Below are positions 8,542-17,314 of a stretch of 64,000 nt of DNA, in pieces (position 1 is the first letter of the stretch; the number at the start of each line of letters is the position of its first letter). The position numbers and the translations under genes are program-made. Origin of the DNA: CAZQKW01 sp964594075 (GTDB lineage Bacteria; Desulfobacterota; WTBG01; CAIYCZ01); the NCBI GenBank assembly GCA_964594075.1, contig CAZQKW010000002.1, positions 62,001 to 126,000 of the forward strand. Reading direction: 5' to 3'. The notes under the pieces were generated by a model that was given only the letters and a program-made list of their open reading frames with translations, had not been told where the DNA came from and made no database searches.

Positions 8542-9309
8542 ATGTACATTGATTCCCACACTCACCTTGAGATGCCCGACTATGATCATGATCGTGATGC
8601 AATGATTATGCGGGCATTGGATCAGGGGATTGAAAAAGTAATAACCGTTGGCATTGACAAAAAAGAATGTGAACAGGCGCTGGAACTCGCCGCTGCCTAT
8701 TCTTTTATTTTTGTTGCCCTTGGTCTGCATCCGCACAATGCTAAAAAAAGTGATAACAACTTTTTTGACTTTATAAAAAAACATTCCCGGCACAAACAGG
8801 TAGTGGCTCTTGGCGAGATGGGATTGGATTTTTTTAAAAACTGGTCTCCACGGAATGACCAGATCAAGTGCTTTCATGACCAACTTGCTCTCGCACGCGA
8901 ATTAAAGCTCCCTGTAATTATTCACGACCGCGATGCTCATGAAGAAACGCTGCAGATTTTAAGGGAAGAACGGGTATGGGAAACCGGCGGGGTTATTCAC
9001 TGCTTTTCCGGCGACTATAAAATGGCTGCCAGCTGTATTAATATGGGATTTTTTATCTCAATCCCCGGAACTATTACGTTCAAGAATGCTGCAATTCTAC
9101 AGGAAGTTGTAAAAAAAATACCCTTAGAAAGCATCCTCATCGAGACCGATTCACCATTTCTTGCCCCTGTTCCATTTCGTGGCAAGCGTAATGAACCGGC
9201 ATATGTGCGCTATGTTGCCGCAAAAATAGCGGAGATTAAAAAAGTTCCCTTGGAAACAGTGGCATCAGTAACCACCGATAATGCCATGAAACTCTTTAGT
9301 TTTGATTAA
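8542..9309 (+). CDS. TatD family metal-dependent hydrolase (DNase)
   Basis: A 255-residue TatD family TIM-barrel hydrolase of typical length. The N-terminal DSHTHLEMPDY metal-binding His pair, GEMGLDFFK (GEiGLD-type motif), VIIHDRDAHE, GVIHCFSG and the C-terminal ETDSPFLAPVPFRGKRNEP signature are all present. Characterised members are metal-dependent 3'-5' exonucleases or DNases. It ends convergently with the minus-strand cluster starting at 9411; no clear terminator is seen between. Confidence 0.93.
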   Translation: MYIDSHTHLEMPDYDHDRDAMIMRALDQGIEKVITVGIDKKECEQALELAAAYSFIFVALGLHPHNAKKSDNNFFDFIKKHSRHKQVVALGEMGLDFFKNWSPRNDQIKCFHDQLALARELKLPVIIHDRDAHEETLQILREERVWETGGVIHCFSGDYKMAASCINMGFFISIPGTITFKNAAILQEVVKKIPLESILIETDSPFLAPVPFRGKRNEPAYVRYVAAKIAEIKKVPLETVASVTTDNAMKLFSFD

Positions 9310-9410
9310 CTCTCGGCAGGCAATAGAAAAAATAGAATAATATTACCGCTGAATATCTGTTCGCCTCTTTTCGAAAGTCTGCGGCTAAAGCTGCACCTGC
9401 ATATGTTATC

Positions 9411-10406
9411 TTATCCAAAGCTGAATCCCGGAACATCAATTCCTGACGTTATGCCGGTTATCGCTTCATTTTCAAAATCAAATAAGATTCCTTCTTTGCC
9501 TGCACACGCTATAATCATCTGCTGTGAGGCGGTTACCTCCCCAATAACAGTTGCAACAATTTTCGTGTCTGCAAACCTATTGATTATTGATTGTGTTTTT
9601 CCTTTATCAGCGCAGAGTATGAAGCCGTAACTCAAAAATGCCTTAAGCCAGTCAATGATAGGAAAGTCCTGTGGTTTGGGAATTCTGTCAATATCTACAA
9701 AGGCGCCCTTGTGTGATGTTTCCAGTAATAGCGCAATTGTCCCTAACAGGCCGCCATTGCTTACGTCTTTTGCGGTTTCACACAAAGACATTGCTGCAAG
9801 CTGCGGCAATATCTCAAGACGATCAAGCACCTGCTGTGAATTTTTCCCCGAATTGGTATCCCAGCTTATGACCGGCTTGCACTGATATCCCTTCCCTTCA
9901 AGATCTACGGCGAATATAAGATCCTGCCCTTCCCGTGCGTTATTGCTTAACAGTAGCTTTTTAGCAACGCCGAGTATGGCAACAGAAAGAGAAACCTCGC
10001 GTGTATCCGGATGCACATGTCCCCCAACCATGGGAACCCGAAATTTTTCACAGCCTTTTTGGATTCCCCGCATGATCTCGTCATAATATCTTGAATCATT
10101 AATGCCAACAACATTGACCATTGCAAGCGGCCGTCCGCCCATTGCGTAAATATCGTTAACGCTCGCCATGACCGATGCCTTGCCGGCTGCGTAAGGGTTT
10201 GCTTCAATCAGACCAGACCAGATGCCCTCTGCAGCCAGCAATAGATATTCATCCTTATATTGAATAACTGCAGCATCTTCACCAAAATCTGCTATGGTTA
10301 AGCCAAAGTCAGCAACCGGCGCAAGCAAAGAAGTAGCACGGTAAATGTTTCTCTTGCGTGTCAGTCCGGGGTAGTTTCTAATATCATTGATAATATCAGT
10401 AAGCAT
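9411..10406 (-). CDS. AIR synthase-related protein, sll0787 type (Nit1C-like cluster)
   Basis: About 331 residues from the ATG at 10406; the frame is open to a GTG at 10436. The internal ATG is favoured by GGGGAA seven bases upstream and by the MLTDIINDIRNYPGLTRKRN N-terminus. The fold is PurM/ThiL/SelD-like: an N-terminal ATP-binding half with DFGEDAAVI and a central MASVNDIYAMGGRP segment, then KDVSNGGLLGTIALLLE in the C-terminal half. In MSMEG_0567 this domain is fused to a GNAT domain; here the two are separate adjacent genes. PurM-fold enzymes use ATP to activate amides or selenide. The substrate here is unknown. It is last in the minus-strand run. Confidence 0.82.
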   Translation of the reverse strand: MLTDIINDIRNYPGLTRKRNIYRATSLLAPVADFGLTIADFGEDAAVIQYKDEYLLLAAEGIWSGLIEANPYAAGKASVMASVNDIYAMGGRPLAMVNVVGINDSRYYDEIMRGIQKGCEKFRVPMVGGHVHPDTREVSLSVAILGVAKKLLLSNNAREGQDLIFAVDLEGKGYQCKPVISWDTNSGKNSQQVLDRLEILPQLAAMSLCETAKDVSNGGLLGTIALLLETSHKGAFVDIDRIPKPQDFPIIDWLKAFLSYGFILCADKGKTQSIINRFADTKIVATVIGEVTASQQMIIACAGKEGILFDFENEAITGITSGIDVPGFSFG

Positions 10407-10496
10407 CGCATTCTTCCCCAGAAGCTCAATGGCCACCAGCTTTCAGCCCTCAGCCTTAAGTATAAAGCTTTGACTGGCTGTTGACGGCTCATAGCT

Positions 10497-10931
10497 TCAG
10501 TTTAGTTTTGCCTCCATGAGTTGATGTGGTTCGCCATGATAAGTAAAACACTCCCCTCGCGGCGTCCATTTCAAACGTTTAAATAATGGAACATTTTTCT
10601 TTTGGATTCGCGCCATAAACTTTTCAGCGCCATTCTCTTTGACAATTTCCATAGCTTTCCGTATAAGAAGCATTCCAACTCTTCCCCGATACTGTTTTAA
10701 CACCGCCAATCTACTGCCAAACCATATATTATCATTCGCTTTATGAACTCGTACCGTGCCAACAACTTTATTGTTATAGAGGGCCACAATGTGAATTGCA
10801 CAGCGGTCATATTTATCACGGTCATTTTTTTTAAACAACTTTTGTTCGTTGACAAAAATTTCCTTGCGAAGTGCAAAACTCTCCAGCAATTCTTCTCTAT
10901 TTTTAACGGGACGGCAAATTATTTCACGCAT
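10497..10931 (-). CDS. GNAT acyltransferase domain protein, MSMEG_0567 N-terminal type
   Basis: A 144-residue GNAT-fold protein. The distinctive core VVGTVRVHKANDNIWFGSRLAVLKQYRG, then ARIQKKNVPLFKRLKW and GEPHQLMEAKL, matches the GNAT partner of Nit1C clusters, as I recall the family. GNAT enzymes transfer acyl groups from CoA; the acceptor is unknown here. It lies 91 bp upstream of the AIR synthase gene and 396 bp downstream of the radical SAM gene, all on the minus strand. Confidence in the fold is high, in the Nit1C assignment good. Confidence 0.82.
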   Translation of the reverse strand: MREIICRPVKNREELLESFALRKEIFVNEQKLFKKNDRDKYDRCAIHIVALYNNKVVGTVRVHKANDNIWFGSRLAVLKQYRGRVGMLLIRKAMEIVKENGAEKFMARIQKKNVPLFKRLKWTPRGECFTYHGEPHQLMEAKLN

Positions 10932-11327
10932 AATGAGCTTTCAACTATCAGCGGTCGGCCTTCAGTTTTTTCATAAATATTCAGTAATTTTGGTCAATCG
11001 ATGTTCGGTTTCGCGAAACGCTGAAGTTTTCCATAATTTTACATTATAAGCCAACAACAAATGGTATTACAATGTACGTGCTGAGCCATAGCTATTTAAA
11101 GAACGTGTACCAACTCTGCATCGCCATTTCTACAACCGCCTTCGGCAATATTGGCAGTAATAAAAGCACATGAATGTCTAATCTGTTTTGCGAGCCCATA
11201 GATTTATTCTATTAAAAATACAGACAAAGATTTAGACACATTCAAAGTTAACATGTAATTTTTGGGACAAGTCTTTCATATTATTTATTGGGGCTGATTG
11301 CTGAAAGCTGAGTACTACATAGCATAT
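10932..11327. other. 396-bp spacer without a supported gene
   Basis: This spacer lies inside an otherwise tight minus-strand run, between the radical SAM and GNAT genes. Short ORFs in it do not resemble known proteins. Near each edge is a copy of an AGCTTTCAGC / GCTGAAAGCTGA type motif (about 10937-10965 and 11290-11312), also seen at 10440-10496. A gene such as the missing nitrilase could have been lost here, but no recognisable remnant was found. Confidence 0.5.
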
Positions 11328-12389
11328 TCATGCAAACAAACATATTGATGAGCACGCACCGCATTTGACACACCCTGCTTTAAAAGCATCGGTGGATAAG
11401 CCGTATTTTTTTAACAATACACCTGTTTGTTGATAAACACGGACCATGGCGTCAGGGTCCGGTGGTCGTGCTGATTCAAGGGGGGTTCCGGGGACAGGCC
11501 TTAATGGCAGCACATAGGGAAATACACCTAATTCGCACAGTAGTTCAGCGCCCTCAATAATGCTTTTTTCATCTTCTTCCAGACCGGCAATAATAAAACT
11601 GCTCACTTGATTCATTCCAAAAACTGAGACGGCATGTTTCCAGGCAGATATAAAACTATCAAATCCAAACGCTGCTTTAGACGGTGCAAAGCGTTTGAGT
11701 GCGGTGCGATCAAAACTCTCAATATGTATTCCGACTGTGTCTGCACCCGCATTTTTCAGCCACTCAATATAATTCATATTGGAAGGCGGACAGATCTGAA
11801 CGTGAATCGGTAAATTGGTTTCCTTTTTAATTGCCGCAATGCACCGTGCAAGATGGCAAACTGTTTCTCTCTCGGAAATGCGTATTCCTGTGGTAAGGGT
11901 TGCGTGAGTGACGTTATCCAGAAGCTTTGCATGCTTCGCAACGAGAGCAAGGGCTTCAGGATGTTTTTCCAAAACCGTATGATGGTTTCTCAGCGAGATA
12001 CCAATTCCACAGAAAGCGCATGTATCTTTGCTCTGCCAGTATAAACAATCCTGATATACGGTGGTTGCAAAACAATCCTTTCCGTGAACCAACGCAAGTT
12101 TATCAAAAAAAATTCCGTCAGGCGTCTTTAAACCATAAAAACAAGGTCTTCGCGGTAAATAAACTTTTTCTATTACTGTGCCATCACGAAACAGAAATAG
12201 TGAGCCATTACTTGATTTTATTTCAAAGGGCGAACTGGCAACATAGCTGCTTTCCGTGGGGACGTTGAGAAATCGGCCGTTTAAAATTATAACCACACCC
12301 TCGGCAGGCCCTGCTCCACCTCTCCTGCGTGGCAGATCCGGCGGTGTTCTGACGCCCAGACTTTGCAGTTCAACATGAAGATAATTCAT
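11328..12389 (-). CDS. radical SAM protein, MSMEG_0568 (Nit1C) type
   Basis: About 353 residues from the ATG at 12389; an in-frame TTG at 12404 is possible. The N-terminal LQSLGVR...RRGGAGPAEG segment and the RPCFYGLKTPDG / LVHGKDCFATTVYQDC block are typical of MSMEG_0568 radical SAM proteins. The cluster-binding cysteines are spaced atypically: C-x8-C-x2-C in YQDCLYWQSKDTCAFCGIG, as I recall for this family. A TIM-barrel core (LTTGIR, IESFDRTALKR, SSFIIAGLEED) follows. The C-terminus has a second Cys set, CVKCGACSSIC, which could hold another Fe-S cluster. The reaction is unknown. It follows the ABC transporter genes almost without gap. Confidence 0.88.
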   Translation of the reverse strand: MNYLHVELQSLGVRTPPDLPRRRGGAGPAEGVVIILNGRFLNVPTESSYVASSPFEIKSSNGSLFLFRDGTVIEKVYLPRRPCFYGLKTPDGIFFDKLALVHGKDCFATTVYQDCLYWQSKDTCAFCGIGISLRNHHTVLEKHPEALALVAKHAKLLDNVTHATLTTGIRISERETVCHLARCIAAIKKETNLPIHVQICPPSNMNYIEWLKNAGADTVGIHIESFDRTALKRFAPSKAAFGFDSFISAWKHAVSVFGMNQVSSFIIAGLEEDEKSIIEGAELLCELGVFPYVLPLRPVPGTPLESARPPDPDAMVRVYQQTGVLLKKYGLSTDAFKAGCVKCGACSSICLFA

Positions 12390-12408
12390 AAAATAATTGA
12401 TCAATGCC

Positions 12409-13206
12409 TTAGGCGAAAGGACCGGTCTTTTCAGATCTGTCCGGTGAGGTTCTTTCGCGATGCAAAAAATCTAATATTTCTTTTCGATACTGGTTGAATT
12501 CAGTGCTGGTTCGGTCCCTGGGCAAAGGGATGGCAATTTCCTGTGAAAATTTAATGGTGCCAGGTCGTTTCGACAAACCTATTACTCGATTGCTTAAGAA
12601 CACAGCCTCATCAATATTGTGGGTAACAAACAATACTGTTTTGTTTGAATCTTGCCAAACACTGAGCAAAAATTCCTGCAGTGTATTGCGGGTCTGTGAA
12701 TCAAGAGAACCAAATGGTTCGTCCATCAAAATAATTGCAGGATTGGTAATAAGCGTTCTGGCTATTGCGACTCGCTGTTTCATGCCGCCGGACAGTTCTT
12801 TAGGATATTTATCTTCAAACCCATCCATGCCAAAATTGTGAATGTATTTCCGGGCGCGCTGCCTGCGTTCTGATTTAGGTATCCCCTTAAGCTCAAGTCC
12901 AAATTCAATATTCTCGCTCACAGTCCGCCACGGGAATAGCGCATACTCCTGAAAAACAAACCCGACGCGGCTCCATGGTTCGGCGAGTTGTTCCCCGTTA
13001 AACAACATTTCACCCGCTGAGTGTTGTTCCAAACCGGCAATAATTCTGAGCAGGGTTGTCTTACCGCAACCACTGGGACCGATGATGGACAGAAACTCGC
13101 CGTTCCGCACCGCCAGATTAATATTATTTAGTGCCTGAATAGTTTGCTGGGTCTCAGGATCAATATATGTCTTGGAAAGATTTATTAGTTCAAGAACCAT
13201 GATCAT
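12409..13206 (-). CDS. ABC transporter ATP-binding protein, nitrate/sulfonate/taurine type
   Basis: About 265 residues; the start is ambiguous between TTG 13212, ATG 13206 and ATG 13200, with no strong ribosome-binding site. Walker A GPSGCGKTT, Q-loop FVFQEYALFPW, signature LSGGMKQRVAIAR, Walker B ILMDEPFGSLD and the switch His (VTHNIDEAV) are all intact. The sequence is of the SsuB/TauB/NrtD group. It works with the permease at 13279 and the binding protein at 14097. The stop lies within 20 bp of the radical SAM start. Confidence 0.93.
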   Translation of the reverse strand: MIMVLELINLSKTYIDPETQQTIQALNNINLAVRNGEFLSIIGPSGCGKTTLLRIIAGLEQHSAGEMLFNGEQLAEPWSRVGFVFQEYALFPWRTVSENIEFGLELKGIPKSERRQRARKYIHNFGMDGFEDKYPKELSGGMKQRVAIARTLITNPAIILMDEPFGSLDSQTRNTLQEFLLSVWQDSNKTVLFVTHNIDEAVFLSNRVIGLSKRPGTIKFSQEIAIPLPRDRTSTEFNQYRKEILDFLHRERTSPDRSEKTGPFA

Positions 13207-13278
13207 TATCAAGGGTTAAAAGGCAACTCAATCAAAGGTCAAAAGAAATGGCATTTACTTTTCTGCCTCTTACCTCTA

Positions 13279-14046
13279 TTACCTCCATCTGAGCAATTTC
13301 GATTCAAAACGCCGCACGCCGACATCAAGAAGATACCCTAACAGCCCGATCGCTACCATACCGGCTATTACCAAATCGGGGCGCTGAATATCGCGGGCAA
13401 CCATAATCATATAGCCAAGCCCGTAGCCACTTTTTACTCCCGTAAATTCGGCAGCAACCAGCGTCATCCAGCCAATGCCCAAGCCAATGCGTGCTCCGGT
13501 GAAGATTGACGGCGTTGAGCCGGGTATTAATACTTTTAAAAAGATAATCTTCTCTGTCGCCCCGAGGGTTTTTGCCGCCTCAATGAGCCTTTTTTCAACC
13601 GAGAGCACACCTGAAATAGTGCTTAATAATATTGGGAAAAAGCAACCTAAAAATATTATGAAGGTAGCAGATTGAAAACCGATACCAAACCAGATGATGG
13701 CCAGCGGAATCCAGGCAAGAGGCGGTATAGGACGAATTACTTCAATAACGGGAGTAAGCATTATTCTTAAAACGGCATATCTGCCGACCACAATCCCCAG
13801 AGGAACAGCAGTCACCAATGCGGCTAAAAAACCTGAACCAACCCGTAAAAGACTCTCAAAGCAATGCAGAAAAAGACTGCTGCCGGGTGGAAGTCCGAAA
13901 ACTATCAGTTCTCTCACGCCATTGAGAATTTGAATGGGAGAAGGGATTTTATGCGGCGGGAAAAAGCCCCATGAAGAAGCTATTTGCCATAAAACAAGCA
14001 GCACAAGGGGAAAAATGATTTTCAATTTCTCTGTAATATAATTCAT
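13279..14046 (-). CDS. ABC transporter permease, SsuC/TauC family
   Basis: About 255 residues from the ATG at 14046 (TTTAGGAACA upstream); the frame is open to a GTG at 14082. A hydrophobic protein with around six membrane segments and the BPD_transp_1 coupling loop (AAKTLGATEKIIFLKVLIPGSTPSIFTGARIGLGIGW). The family imports small oxyanions or N/S-containing organics such as sulfonates, taurine, nitrate or pyrimidine precursors. The substrate here cannot be read directly. Confidence 0.9.
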   Translation of the reverse strand: MNYITEKLKIIFPLVLLVLWQIASSWGFFPPHKIPSPIQILNGVRELIVFGLPPGSSLFLHCFESLLRVGSGFLAALVTAVPLGIVVGRYAVLRIMLTPVIEVIRPIPPLAWIPLAIIWFGIGFQSATFIIFLGCFFPILLSTISGVLSVEKRLIEAAKTLGATEKIIFLKVLIPGSTPSIFTGARIGLGIGWMTLVAAEFTGVKSGYGLGYMIMVARDIQRPDLVIAGMVAIGLLGYLLDVGVRRFESKLLRWR

Positions 14047-14096
14047 TGTTCCTAAATTCCCCGGAACTGTTGTTTTAGGCACATCGACAAAACTAA

Positions 14097-15077
14097 TCAG
14101 GGAATGAAATTCTGTATTAAATCATTTTGTGACATTTCATTCTTTATATATTGAAGTTCCTTTAAAAAATTAACAAACTCCATAACGTCTTCTTTGCTCA
14201 GTTCCCCGTCATACACAATAGCTGATAATGCAGTGACAACCGTATTCCGGTCCATTCCCGTATATTTGACGCCAATGTCTATAGATTCTTCACGATTGTT
14301 GGCAATAAAATCACAGGCACGTTTATGAACCTTTTGAAGTTTTTTTATACTATCCGGGTGTTCCCTCAAATAATCATCCGCAACTATCATGACGCAACAG
14401 GGGTGATTCGGCCAGATATCATGCGACGTCATAACAACTTTTCCTGAACCACTGGTAATTGCCTTTGCAGGATAGGGCTCCCAGACGATAAACGCATCTA
14501 TATCGCCTTGGTTAAGTGCGGGAATCATCTCCGGAGGCTTTAGCACCAGCAGTTTTATTTTATTAAAGGGAATATCAGCATGTTTAAACGCCTTTCGCAA
14601 AAGAAAATCTTGCATTGTCGCATGGCCAGGAATCGTAACCACCCTGCCCTGCAAATCCGCGACCTTATTATATGCTGCCGTATCCTTTACTACAATGGCA
14701 GACCCTTCCTGATTTACCTGAGCGATGCATTTAACTGCTGCTGTTCCGTTTGCTACTGCTGTTAAGACAGGTGACAACCCCACATAGGCAACATCAAGCG
14801 CGTGCGCTGGAAAAGCACTCATAAGTTCTGGGCCGGCCTTGAATGCGCCCGTCATTTCAACGACTAAGCCCTCATCTTTAAAATAATTTTTTTCTAAGGC
14901 TATAAAGGCAGGCAGATGATGAAGATCGCTTTGCAAATACCCGAGACGTAGTTTATTTGAATGTAATTGCCTCTGGGGGCAGGAACATAACAAAACTGAG
15001 CTCAAGCAAAGAATAATTGTTGTTGTAGAGATTACAATGCCAGCATAAACTCTCTGACAGTGGAAAAGTGAAGCCAT
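14097..15077 (-). CDS. ABC transporter substrate-binding protein (SsuA/NMT1-like), probable lipoprotein
   Basis: About 326 residues from the ATG at 15077; a TTG at 15086 is also in frame. An N-terminal hydrophobic segment ends SVLLCSC, a possible lipobox. The mature part begins LRLGYLQSDLHHLPAFIALEKNYFKDEGL, the classic NMT1/THI5/SsuA-like opening, with the FIVWEPYPAKAI and HPCCVMIVADDYLREHP segments. It should present the ligand to the permease/ATPase pair encoded next. It begins only 23 bp after the HdrD-like gene stop, so both may be on one transcript. Confidence 0.9.
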   Translation of the reverse strand: MASLFHCQRVYAGIVISTTTIILCLSSVLLCSCPQRQLHSNKLRLGYLQSDLHHLPAFIALEKNYFKDEGLVVEMTGAFKAGPELMSAFPAHALDVAYVGLSPVLTAVANGTAAVKCIAQVNQEGSAIVVKDTAAYNKVADLQGRVVTIPGHATMQDFLLRKAFKHADIPFNKIKLLVLKPPEMIPALNQGDIDAFIVWEPYPAKAITSGSGKVVMTSHDIWPNHPCCVMIVADDYLREHPDSIKKLQKVHKRACDFIANNREESIDIGVKYTGMDRNTVVTALSAIVYDGELSKEDVMEFVNFLKELQYIKNEMSQNDLIQNFIP

Positions 15078-15099
15078 ATTAAACAAGAGTTAATGTTAT

Positions 15100-16431
15100 T
15101 TATTCAGAAACTGCCTCTTCTGCGGCAGCAGTGGTTTCTTTGCGAACAGTACCTGCCAATGCCATATAAACAATTTCGGTAATGTCTCTCATGGTAAGCG
15201 GTGCGTTCATCGCCTGAATGCCTACCTGTAGTCCCTGATAGCAGAACGGGCAGGCTGATACCAGTTCAGTAGCGCCTGTAGCCAGCGCATCGCTGATGCG
15301 CTTCTGGGATATTTTATTTTGCATGTCTGGATAGCCGGCCTTCAGTCCACCGCCTGCGCCGCAACAACGCGAAAACTCTCGGGAACGTTCCATCTCAACA
15401 AACTGTATGCCAGGAATGCTCTTCAATACTTGGCGCGGCGCCTCAAACACACCGCCATGTCTGCCCAAATGACACGGATCATGGTAGGTAACCTTCATCT
15501 TAACTTCATGTTTCAATTCAAGTTTGCCGGCTTTGATGAGATCTACCAGATATTCAGCCGTATGCTTAATGTCAAAGTTCATGCCGCCAATCTTGGCATA
15601 GTCTTCCTTAATGGTTTTGAAGCAGCCAGCGCACGAGGTAACCAGCACGTTAATGCCCAGCTCATTAAACTGCTTGATGTTTTCTTTGGCGATTGTTTCA
15701 AACGACCCATAATCTCCCATGCGCAAAAGCACACTTCCACAGCAGCGCTCCTTATTGCCCAGAATGCCAAAGTCAGTGCCGGAATATTCAAAAATGTTGA
15801 CGGTATTTATAGCAACTTCCTCAACATTCACATCATAAGAACCGGTACAGCCTACAAAATAGAGCACCTCAGCCTTGTCCCTGCTTAAATCTTTTGGTTC
15901 TTCCTTAATTCTCTTCTTCTTTTTGGCAACCCTCGTCCACCGCGCCCGCGAGCTGCGCGGCTGCCGCCACGGATTATCATACGACTTTACGCTCGTAACA
16001 AGATCTTTTTGTGATTCAAGAGGCCCATAACCTGCTTCAACAAAAGAGCGCCGGATAGCTTCCCAGAGCTCAACGGTATCAATGCCAACCGGACATACAA
16101 AATGACATTGTTTACAGGTGCTGCACTCATACAGATCTGCAACTATCCGCTTAATCTCTTCTTCCTTCAGCGGTTTCCTGCCTAATAATTTACCTAAAAA
16201 ACCATCCGGCCTCAACAATCCATATTGTCGTTTCACAATACTCCTAAAATCATATGCTCTGCCGCGCGGGTTAATAGGTTCCCGCTTATCTTGCTCATAT
16301 GCCGGACACCAGTTTGCACATTCTCCGCAGCGTGTGCAGGCATCAAGTTCCAGCAATTGTCTCATGCTGAGATTTTCCACCTTAATTTCTCGTGCAGTTA
16401 ACTGCTTATCTATTTTTTCCTCGTTCTCCAT
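15100..16431 (-). CDS. HdrD/GlcF-like iron-sulfur oxidoreductase with two CCG domains
   Basis: A 443-residue cytoplasmic Fe-S protein. Two 4Fe-4S motifs lie at Cys32/35/38/42 and Cys103/106/109/113. Two CCG domains follow, with CCGSVLLR near residue 245 and SRCCGAGGGLKAG near 365. This is the layout of HdrD, GlcF, LldF-type and DsrK proteins, which pass electrons between flavoproteins, thiol/disulfide chemistry and membrane quinones. A good ribosome-binding site (AAGGAG) precedes the ATG. It is 32 bp downstream of a cytochrome b-type membrane gene, so the pair probably forms a membrane complex. Confidence 0.9.
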   Translation of the reverse strand: MENEEKIDKQLTAREIKVENLSMRQLLELDACTRCGECANWCPAYEQDKREPINPRGRAYDFRSIVKRQYGLLRPDGFLGKLLGRKPLKEEEIKRIVADLYECSTCKQCHFVCPVGIDTVELWEAIRRSFVEAGYGPLESQKDLVTSVKSYDNPWRQPRSSRARWTRVAKKKKRIKEEPKDLSRDKAEVLYFVGCTGSYDVNVEEVAINTVNIFEYSGTDFGILGNKERCCGSVLLRMGDYGSFETIAKENIKQFNELGINVLVTSCAGCFKTIKEDYAKIGGMNFDIKHTAEYLVDLIKAGKLELKHEVKMKVTYHDPCHLGRHGGVFEAPRQVLKSIPGIQFVEMERSREFSRCCGAGGGLKAGYPDMQNKISQKRISDALATGATELVSACPFCYQGLQVGIQAMNAPLTMRDITEIVYMALAGTVRKETTAAAEEAVSE

Positions 16432-16463
16432 GAGCTTTCTCCTTTTCGTTTGTCAGAATTACT

Positions 16464-17267
16464 TTAACTGCGGGATAATGAATACTGAGCAGAAGCGTCG
16501 GATTCGTGCCTTCCCCGTTTCTCAGAGGCATCAAGCAGTATTTCAATCGGACTTGCGAATGCATGCCACATTTTTCCGAACGGGATGATGGCAATCAAAA
16601 ACAGCGCCACCAGACCATGAATCCAGACAAACAGCCTGTAATTCAGAGCCGGTATTCCCAGCGCCGCAAAAAGTTTGGCAAAAAGGAGGCCGGTAAATGA
16701 ATATATTGCATCAGGCGAACCAGAAGAAGCCATAAGACGAAACGCCTCGGCAATAAAACCGCTTAATGAAATAATCAACAGCAAGGTTAGAGAGACCGTG
16801 TCTTTTAAAATATTATCAAGCTGTGCTGATTTAACAACATATCTGCGTATGAATGCTATTATCAGTCCAATAAGAAGCATAGTGCCAAATACTTCGCCCC
16901 AGACATCTAAAATCAACTTGCCGCCGTTGTTAAAAAATATCCGCACCAATTCAGAATCAGCAGGCATAATATCTGCGAGAAAAGCCTCCCAGGCAGTCAA
17001 CGCAAAAAGCCCCATAAAACCAATAAAAATGCAGAAATGCATCACCCACCGAATGAAGCTGAATTTAATAATCTGCAATTGCAGGATAACATTAATTATG
17101 AATGCCCTCACCAATGCCACAACGCTCACTTTGTGGTACAAGCTTTTGGCTTTACCTTTGCGCCAGAGCGAAAGCGTTACAAAAACGCCGCCAAAGAAGA
17201 AAATAAAGGTGATAACTGTCAGCATATACAATGCAAATGTCGCTTCAAAATATAAATAATGTTTCAT
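16464..17267 (-). CDS. NarI/HdrE/DsrM-like membrane cytochrome b subunit
   Basis: A 267-residue protein with about five or six hydrophobic helices. Likely heme-ligating histidines are in IRWVMHFCIFIGF and in FVWIHGLVALFLIAIIPFGKMWHAF. It resembles the nitrate reductase gamma / HdrE / DsrM family, which carries b hemes and exchanges electrons with menaquinone. The partner would be the Fe-S protein encoded directly downstream. The ATG follows GGGGAGG at good spacing. The C-terminal tail is soluble and Ser-rich. Heme binding is inferred. Confidence 0.86.
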   Translation of the reverse strand: MKHYLYFEATFALYMLTVITFIFFFGGVFVTLSLWRKGKAKSLYHKVSVVALVRAFIINVILQLQIIKFSFIRWVMHFCIFIGFMGLFALTAWEAFLADIMPADSELVRIFFNNGGKLILDVWGEVFGTMLLIGLIIAFIRRYVVKSAQLDNILKDTVSLTLLLIISLSGFIAEAFRLMASSGSPDAIYSFTGLLFAKLFAALGIPALNYRLFVWIHGLVALFLIAIIPFGKMWHAFASPIEILLDASEKRGRHESDASAQYSLSRS

Positions 17268-17314
17268 GCGACCTCCCCTTTTTAAATTCTTATTATTATT
17301 ATTTTATTCACGAT

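Noticed and set aside
15319..15888. A 189-codon plus-strand ORF
   Set aside because: Antisense to the HdrD-like gene, whose Cys motifs are intact.
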